Shown here: one piece after another, positions 49,792 through 53,425 of the stretch
Numbering within the stretch: position 1 is the stretch's first letter
How the letters are laid out: each line of letters begins with the position of its first letter
Assembly (NCBI GenBank): GCA_902777335.1
Contig: CACYTF010000040.1
Span: 1-53,425 of the forward strand
Source of the DNA: an uncultured Eubacteriales bacterium
GTDB lineage: Bacteria; Bacillota; Clostridia; Christensenellales; Aristaeellaceae
Reading direction: 5' to 3'
Length of the DNA: 53,425 nt
Made by a program: the position numbers and the translations under genes
The notes under the pieces: model-generated
What the model was told of the DNA's origin: nothing
The model's database searches: none
The model's input: only the letters and a program-made list of their open reading frames with translations

Positions 49792-50115
49792 TTATTTTAT
49801 TTTCTTGAAAGCCTTTTGAAGCATTTCCCGCACGCCTTTAATAATATTCGCGTTTGTCGCGGGTCTTCCGTTGAAATAGGCTTGGACATCAACAACTTGT
49901 TTCTCCGTTTGTTTCTTAACCATGTCTTGTATAGTGTTCTTCATAATATCATCCTTGTGGGTTGTAAAGTATTGCTCTATCTGCTGGTCAACAATCGGCG
50001 GCACAAGTTGCTCAATCATCAGTTTTACAAGGTCGTGAAATTCATAGATATGCTCAGAATGCTGTGGGCTTTCCGCACAAGAATCCAATAATGCTAAATA
50101 TGCCAAGTAATTCAT
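49792..50115 (-). CDS. Hypothetical helical protein of the element
   Basis: This 107-residue, mostly helical, charged protein begins MNYLAYLALLDSC and ends in a lysine-rich MLQKAFKKIK. The middle has DDIMKNTIQDMVKKQTEKQVVDVQAYFNGRPA, which could be a coiled coil. I recognise no family. GAGGAGG lies before the start at 50115. Being on an integrated element beside two DNA-binding proteins, it may take part in regulation or maintenance. Confidence 0.7.
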   Translation of the reverse strand: MNYLAYLALLDSCAESPQHSEHIYEFHDLVKLMIEQLVPPIVDQQIEQYFTTHKDDIMKNTIQDMVKKQTEKQVVDVQAYFNGRPATNANIIKGVREMLQKAFKKIK

Positions 50116-50170
50116 AGTATTCCTCCTCATGCTTCGCTACTTCCATAATACAAGCAAAGCATAGATATAG

Positions 50171-50416
50171 TTATTTAGTAGTATTATTATTTATATATTC
50201 GGCAAGCTCCAACCGATTTGGTTCGTTCTCCATGAAATATAGAAGAAGGGCGTCTGCCTTTGCGAGCGACAGATGAACTTTGGTGGTCTTCCACTTGTAT
50301 AGGGTATCAGCGCGTATGCCCGTTGCGGCACTGATGGATTTGACGGTTTCGCCGCGCAGATTGATTGCGGTCCGAAGCAGGGCTTCGGTTTCTGCGAATG
50401 TGGTATATTGTTTCAT
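50171..50416 (-). CDS. Helix-turn-helix protein of the element
   Basis: This 81-residue protein has one helix-turn-helix (VKSISAATGIRADTLYKWKTTKVHLSLAKADALLLYF, about residues 24-61). It is similar in layout to small Cro-like regulators of conjugative elements. GGAGGTG lies before the start. It is likely a regulator of neighbouring element genes; the target is unknown. Confidence 0.75.
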   Translation of the reverse strand: MKQYTTFAETEALLRTAINLRGETVKSISAATGIRADTLYKWKTTKVHLSLAKADALLLYFMENEPNRLELAEYINNNTTK

Positions 50417-50527
50417 GGTCTCACCTCCTCATAGGAAAGGTGGTGAGATTGGAATGGAATTCAGGTTCTTTCTTCCCAAAGCAAAACCTGCCGCATATTA
50501 CGACAGGTAAGTGAAATCGGATTGTGC

Positions 50528-50710
50528 TCATTCTATCTCTATGTTCTTCACGCCATGGGAAAGGATGAGGTTAATCAATTCGTTGCGGGAGTAGTTGGTT
50601 TCGGCAGCGAGGCGGTCCAGTTCCGCAAGAGTTTCTACCTTGATGCGAACTGTGATGATGCGGTTGCCATCCTCGCCACGCTTCTTAATCTTCAGAGGTT
50701 CATTGTTCAT
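50528..50710 (-). CDS. Ribbon-helix-helix (CopG/Arc-like) protein
   Basis: This 60-residue protein has RIITVRIKVETLAELDRLAAETNYSRNELINLILSHGV, the beta strand plus two helices of the RHH fold, with SRNELI as the typical second-helix start. AAAGGAAG precedes the ATG. It is divergent from the excisionase-like gene across a region with two palindromes it could bind. Confidence 0.8.
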   Translation of the reverse strand: MNNEPLKIKKRGEDGNRIITVRIKVETLAELDRLAAETNYSRNELINLILSHGVKNIEIE

Positions 50711-50724
50711 AGCAAACTTCCTTT

Positions 50725-50794
50725 CAATATATGTTAATTATATATTGACAAATGGTTGCTTGATATGCTACAATAAGATATCTATTTAGATATC
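50725..50794. promoter_or_regulatory. Divergent regulatory region with two palindromes
   Basis: Rightward promoter TTGACA (50745-50750), 18 bases, TACAAT (50769-50774). CAATATAT (50725-50732) and ATATATTG (50740-50747) are inverted arms overlapping the -35. GATATCTA (50777-50784) and TAGATATC (50787-50794) form a second palindrome just after the -10. Both look like operators. Confidence 0.6.
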
Positions 50795-50826
50795 ATAATA
50801 TAATACACATGAAGAGGGTGATAATC

Positions 50827-51012
50827 TTGGCTGAAACCATGGGAACCAAAGAAGCGAGTGAAAAATGGGGCTATAGCCAATCGACAATCAGCGGCTGGTG
50901 TAGAGATAACATGATTCCTGATGCCTCTCAGGATGCAAAAGGTAGTCCTTGGCACATACCAAAGGATGCAAAGTGTCCTCGCCCAATCAGAAAAAGAGAT
51001 AAAAAGTGTTAA
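50827..51012 (+). CDS. Excisionase-like small DNA-binding protein
   Basis: This 61-residue protein reads MAETMGTKEASEKWGYSQSTISGWCRDNMIPDA, a MerR/excisionase-type helix-turn-helix, followed by a beta wing (GSPWHIPKDAKCPRPIRKRDKK). I choose TTG 50827, which has AGAGGG at correct spacing; ATG 50809 adds six codons and lacks a site. Small proteins of this type on integrative elements often act as recombination directionality factors or regulators. Confidence 0.75.
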   Translation: MAETMGTKEASEKWGYSQSTISGWCRDNMIPDASQDAKGSPWHIPKDAKCPRPIRKRDKKC

Positions 51013-51072
51013 CTATATGGGCTATTGAAATACATGATTGACAATATCATAGCATCAGAAAGGAGAATTCTC

Positions 51073-52236
51073 ATGAAGAAAACTATCATCCCGCGAATCC
51101 TAACATTTACTCTCATACTTGCTCTGTTCCTCTCAAGCAATGCTATTGCAGCAAAGTCGATGCTCGATGTAAAAGACATCGGATTCTATCTGGATGATTT
51201 TCTGGTCCTATATAAGGATGGTACAGTTGATGGTAAAGGGTTTTATACCTCAGAGTGCCTTTCGTGGTCAGGGGTATCTTCAATAAGAGTCAATAGTGGA
51301 AGAATTATTGGATTAAAAAGCGATAACTCCATTCCATATTTATATGACAGGTCTCTGAAGCTTGAACTGGATAGTGACTGGAAGAATATTGTAATGGCAG
51401 CGGTAGGCGACTCCCACGCCATAGGTCTTCGGGAAGATGGAACATGGGTTTCCGCAGGAGAATATAGAAATGGTGAATGTGATGTTGATGATTGGACTGA
51501 CATTGTAGATATTGGTGCAGGGAATGGCTTTACTGTTGGTTTGAAATCAGACGGTACTGTCGTTGCTACTGGAAAGAATGATAAGGGGCAATGTAATGTT
51601 TCAGAATGGAAAGGCATTGTCAAAATCTCTGTTGGATACAATCATGTGGTTGGATTGTGTAGTGATGGAAAGGTTGTTGCAACTGGAGAAGATGATAACG
51701 ATGAATGCTTTGTCGGACGTTGGAAAAATGTAATAGATATTGATGCTAACCATGGTGTAACATTAGGTCTAACTTCAGAAGGGAAGATTCTGATCACAAA
51801 TAAGCGCCATGCAGCATTAGATGGATATTCTGGGCATAGGCAAATACCTGAAAATGCCACTTTTAAAAACGCTAAACGTATAGTTGGTAATGACTTTGTT
51901 ATTGCCATATTCCTTGATGATGGAACTATTGATATTTATGGAGATAATGGTGAAGGAGCATGTGATTTCTTCGAGAAAACTGAATCATCAAATAATAAGG
52001 AAGAGACTCTTTCTGAAGACAAGTGTAAAGATATTGCTATAGAGTATCTAAACAAATATCTCAAGAATCCTTCATCTCTCCAGATTCACAATACAACCTG
52101 TACCAAGGATGGAGACAAATACTTGTTTATTTTCGATTACTCAGCAATGAACAGCTTTGGCGGATATACTCGAAGCACATATTACTGTATGGTAGATAGT
52201 AAAGACGGCGAAGTCACTTTGGCTTATTCAAATTAG
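51073..52236 (+). CDS. Secreted RCC1-like repeat protein (cargo)
   Basis: This 387-residue protein has a signal peptide (MKKTIIPRILTFTLILALFLSSNAIA). Several beta-propeller-like repeats of about 40 residues follow (about 85-280), each with a glycine-rich pattern such as VGLKSDGTVVATGKNDKGQCNVSEWKGIVKISVG, the RCC1-type unit. A separate C-terminal domain (about 310-387; KDIAIEYLNKYLKNPSSLQIHN) is an alpha-beta fold I do not recognise. Four or five repeats are fewer than the seven blades of a closed RCC1 propeller. AGGAG precedes ATG 51073. The codon use is AT-rich. It is the element's apparent cargo, probably exported. Confidence 0.75.
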   Translation: MKKTIIPRILTFTLILALFLSSNAIAAKSMLDVKDIGFYLDDFLVLYKDGTVDGKGFYTSECLSWSGVSSIRVNSGRIIGLKSDNSIPYLYDRSLKLELDSDWKNIVMAAVGDSHAIGLREDGTWVSAGEYRNGECDVDDWTDIVDIGAGNGFTVGLKSDGTVVATGKNDKGQCNVSEWKGIVKISVGYNHVVGLCSDGKVVATGEDDNDECFVGRWKNVIDIDANHGVTLGLTSEGKILITNKRHAALDGYSGHRQIPENATFKNAKRIVGNDFVIAIFLDDGTIDIYGDNGEGACDFFEKTESSNNKEETLSEDKCKDIAIEYLNKYLKNPSSLQIHNTTCTKDGDKYLFIFDYSAMNSFGGYTRSTYYCMVDSKDGEVTLAYSN

Positions 52237-52255
52237 CTGCGTACTCATTCGACTC

Positions 52256-52287
52256 AAAGCCCACACAAGTAAAAAGGTGTGGGCTTT
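52256..52287. terminator. Bidirectional terminator between cargo gene and resolvase
   Basis: AAAGCCCACAC (52256-52266) pairs with GTGTGGGCTTT (52277-52287), with A- and T-rich flanks on both sides. Confidence 0.8.
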
Positions 52288-52288
52288 C

Positions 52289-52855
52289 TTATATAGAATG
52301 CCTTGCCCTCACTAACGTGCTCTTGCTAATTCCCGTTAGCTCCCGCACTTGCCCATAGCTCTTCCCATCTGCCAACAGCCCAAGAGCGAAGGAAAGCTGG
52401 GCATCGGAGTATTTCCGTGGTCGGCCATCCTTGAAATCAGGGTTTTGCCGCAGAAGTTGTTTTGCGGTCTGCGTGCGCTCCACTATCATTCCGCGTTCAT
52501 ATTCGGCAAAAGCGAGCATGACGGTCAGAATGAGATTTCCCGTAAGTGTATTTTCCACCAGCCCCATGTTGAGAATATGGACCTTGACGCCGCGCTCAAA
52601 TAGTTCTCTGACCGTCTGAACGCCTTGTATGGCAGTTCTGGCAAAGCGGTCCAACTTACAGACCACAAGCGTATCGTTGGCTTCCAGCCGCGCCAGAAGG
52701 CTTTGGAAGGCAGGGCGCTCCATTGTCTTTCCTGAAAAGGCTTCCTTCACGATTTCCTGACAACCGTAACTTTCCAGCGCGGCAACCTGTTCTTCCAGAC
52801 TGTTACCGTCACGGCCTTGTGTGGCCGTGGAAACGCGGGCATAGCCGTAAATCAT
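52289..52855 (-). CDS. Serine recombinase (resolvase/invertase)
   Basis: This 188-residue small serine recombinase has the N-terminal MIYGYARVSTATQGRDGNSLEEQVAAL with the catalytic serine in YARVST, LVVCKLDRFARTAIQGV near 68, the long helix NLILTVMLAFAEYERGMIVERTQTAK near 106 and a C-terminal helix-turn-helix (SYGQVRELTGISKSTLVRA). Start at 52855 with AAGGGG; an in-frame extension to 52918 overlaps the repeats at 52872-52918. It probably resolves multimers or inverts DNA in the element. Confidence 0.92.
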   Translation of the reverse strand: MIYGYARVSTATQGRDGNSLEEQVAALESYGCQEIVKEAFSGKTMERPAFQSLLARLEANDTLVVCKLDRFARTAIQGVQTVRELFERGVKVHILNMGLVENTLTGNLILTVMLAFAEYERGMIVERTQTAKQLLRQNPDFKDGRPRKYSDAQLSFALGLLADGKSYGQVRELTGISKSTLVRARHSI

Positions 52856-52871
52856 AGCTTTTTCCCCTTCC

Positions 52872-52918
52872 TGTTTTGACACTATCTTTTGATACCATTT
52901 GGTCCTATGTTTTGACAC
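52872..52918. promoter_or_regulatory. Repeated sites upstream of the resolvase
   Basis: TGTTTTGACAC occurs at 52872-52882 and 52908-52918 in direct orientation, with a related CTTTTGATACCA between (52888-52899). This spaced set is a candidate res/binding site for the recombinase. Confidence 0.5.
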
Positions 52919-52940
52919 GATTTTCAGATGGCTTCAAAAC

Positions 52941-53156
52941 TTAAAAGTTCTGATACCTTTCAGCATTGAGGACCACCGCAACGCGGCAGACCTTGGGGAA
53001 GGCAGGGTCCAGAGGCTTGCCATAGACAGTGTCGCCGCTGACTTCATCGTGATAGAGGATGTGGAAGCCCGCATCCACCGCTTCCTGTAGGCTGTCAAAG
53101 GCGATGATGTCTTCATAGGTCCTTCTGCTGGTTTTCAAAGATTTCAGCATTTTCAT
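52941..53156 (-). CDS. Hypothetical 71-residue protein
   Basis: A small alpha-beta protein (MKMLKSLKTSRRTYEDIIAF, then SLQEAVDAGFHILYHDEVSGDTVYGKPLDP, VCRVAVVLNAERYQNF). I do not recognise a family. The start at 53156 has AAGGGAGC upstream; a longer frame to 53213 lacks a well-placed site. It lies directly after the ArdC-like gene in the same direction, so it may share its transcript and an anti-host or transfer role. Confidence 0.6.
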   Translation of the reverse strand: MKMLKSLKTSRRTYEDIIAFDSLQEAVDAGFHILYHDEVSGDTVYGKPLDPAFPKVCRVAVVLNAERYQNF

Positions 53157-53220
53157 TGTAACAATGCTCCCTTCGTTCTGTGTGGGACTTGTGATGGTTA
53201 CCACAAGCCCCATCCTTCTG

Positions 53221-53425
53221 TTATTCTCCGAGTATTAGGGAAACTGCTTTTTCCGCTTTGCCCGCCGCCGAGACTATGAACCTTTTGTCATTCTTCAGGA
53301 CTTGGAGCCAGTTCTGGATATAGGCTGCGTTATTGCGAAAACTCTTTGAAGTTTCCAGTCCAACACGATTGACAAGGGCGGCGGCTCCAATTTCCGCGAT
53401 TAACTCTTCGCGCGAATAGGCTTCG
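53221..53425 (-). CDS. ArdC-like antirestriction protein, N-terminus beyond window
   Basis: Only the last 67 residues are inside the window. They read AYSREELIAEIGAAALVNRVGLE..., then NNAAYIQNWLQVLKNDKRFIVSAAGKAEKAV and a stop at 53221. This is the C-terminal end of the zincin-like metallopeptidase domain of ArdC/DUF1738 proteins (REELVAEIGAA and ...WL..LKNDKR..FSAAS are typical). ArdC proteins protect incoming conjugative DNA from restriction. It supports the island being conjugative or mobilisable. Confidence 0.8.
   Translation of the reverse strand, partial: EAYSREELIAEIGAAALVNRVGLETSKSFRNNAAYIQNWLQVLKNDKRFIVSAAGKAEKAVSLILGE

Larger units (their letters stand above)
48600..53425. mobile_element. 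Integrated mobile element, left end near gap
   Basis: From just after gap the base composition drops. The genes are an integrase, three small DNA-binding or unknown proteins on the minus strand, an excisionase-like protein, a secreted cargo protein, a serine recombinase and ArdC. The right end lies outside the window and the exact left attachment site cannot be fixed. No relaxase or conjugation gene is visible, so it could be an ICE, a mobilisable element or a phage-like island. Confidence 0.75.

Noticed and set aside
1..53425. tRNA, rRNA or other known structured RNA genes
   Set aside because: No cloverleaf, rRNA segment or recognisable riboswitch consensus was seen in the intergenic regions; only the pyrC leader shows ordered alternative pairing.

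Overview
The window is about 53 kb of a GC-rich bacterial chromosome, most likely from an anaerobic member of class Clostridia. This rests on a SCIFF peptide with its radical-SAM maturase (a pair known mainly from Clostridia), a Spo0A-type DNA-binding protein, consensus TTGACA/TATAAT promoters with 17-base spacers and strong GGAGG ribosome binding sites. The species cannot be named from the sequence.

Layout. 1-5.2 kb: an AAA-ATPase cut by the window edge, a DUF3592 protein, and proB and proA (proline synthesis) separated by an antisense mntA-hepT toxin-antitoxin pair. 5.3-21.5 kb: pyrimidine synthesis in two blocks. The first is pyrC-(ANT(6)-like pseudoenzyme)-DUF559-carB behind a promoter and likely attenuator. 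The second is GNAT-pyrK-pyrD-AEC transporter-pyrF-pyrE-pyrB-pyrI. A three-gene surface-glycan cassette with its own promoter lies between them. Together the two blocks encode every step to UMP except carA, which is not in the window. 21.5-30.9 kb: a membrane HD-GYP protein, scfA-scfB, a PLP decarboxylase, GH10 xylanase, LUD protein, sirtuin, azlCD and a VanZ-like protein. 31-37.2 kb: a secreted M16C/SLH peptidase with a secreted peptidoglycan-binding protein, and an Lrp-aminotransferase operon. 37.4-38.5 kb: an MNT nucleotidyltransferase with a remnant of its HepT partner, then two divergent XRE repressors around three matching operators. 38.7-43.1 kb: alpha-glucan phosphorylase and a GH13 enzyme. 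43.2-48.6 kb: a coiled-coil protein, a foreign-looking AlbA_2 regulator, a Spo0A-like protein whose receiver has lost every catalytic residue, deoB and gap. 48.6 kb to the end: an AT-richer integrated mobile element with integrase, small DNA-binding proteins, a secreted RCC1-repeat cargo protein, a serine recombinase and an ArdC-like antirestriction protein cut by the window edge.

The intergenic DNA is crowded with repeats. There is a family of hairpin elements bordered by 7-base tandem repeats (18.5, 19.3, 24.9 and 29.2 kb), two GGGGACGGTTC palindromes (26.4 and 43.2 kb) and two copies of a 150-bp inverted-repeat element (7.6 and 8.2 kb). Many abut or overlap stop codons, and some supply protein C-termini or a ribosome binding site.

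The most noteworthy items are the receiver-dead Spo0A paralogue behind a sigma-H-like promoter, the heptamer-bordered element family, the catalytically dead ANT(6)-like protein translationally coupled to pyrC, the pyrC leader, the three-operator XRE switch and the mobile-element cargo.
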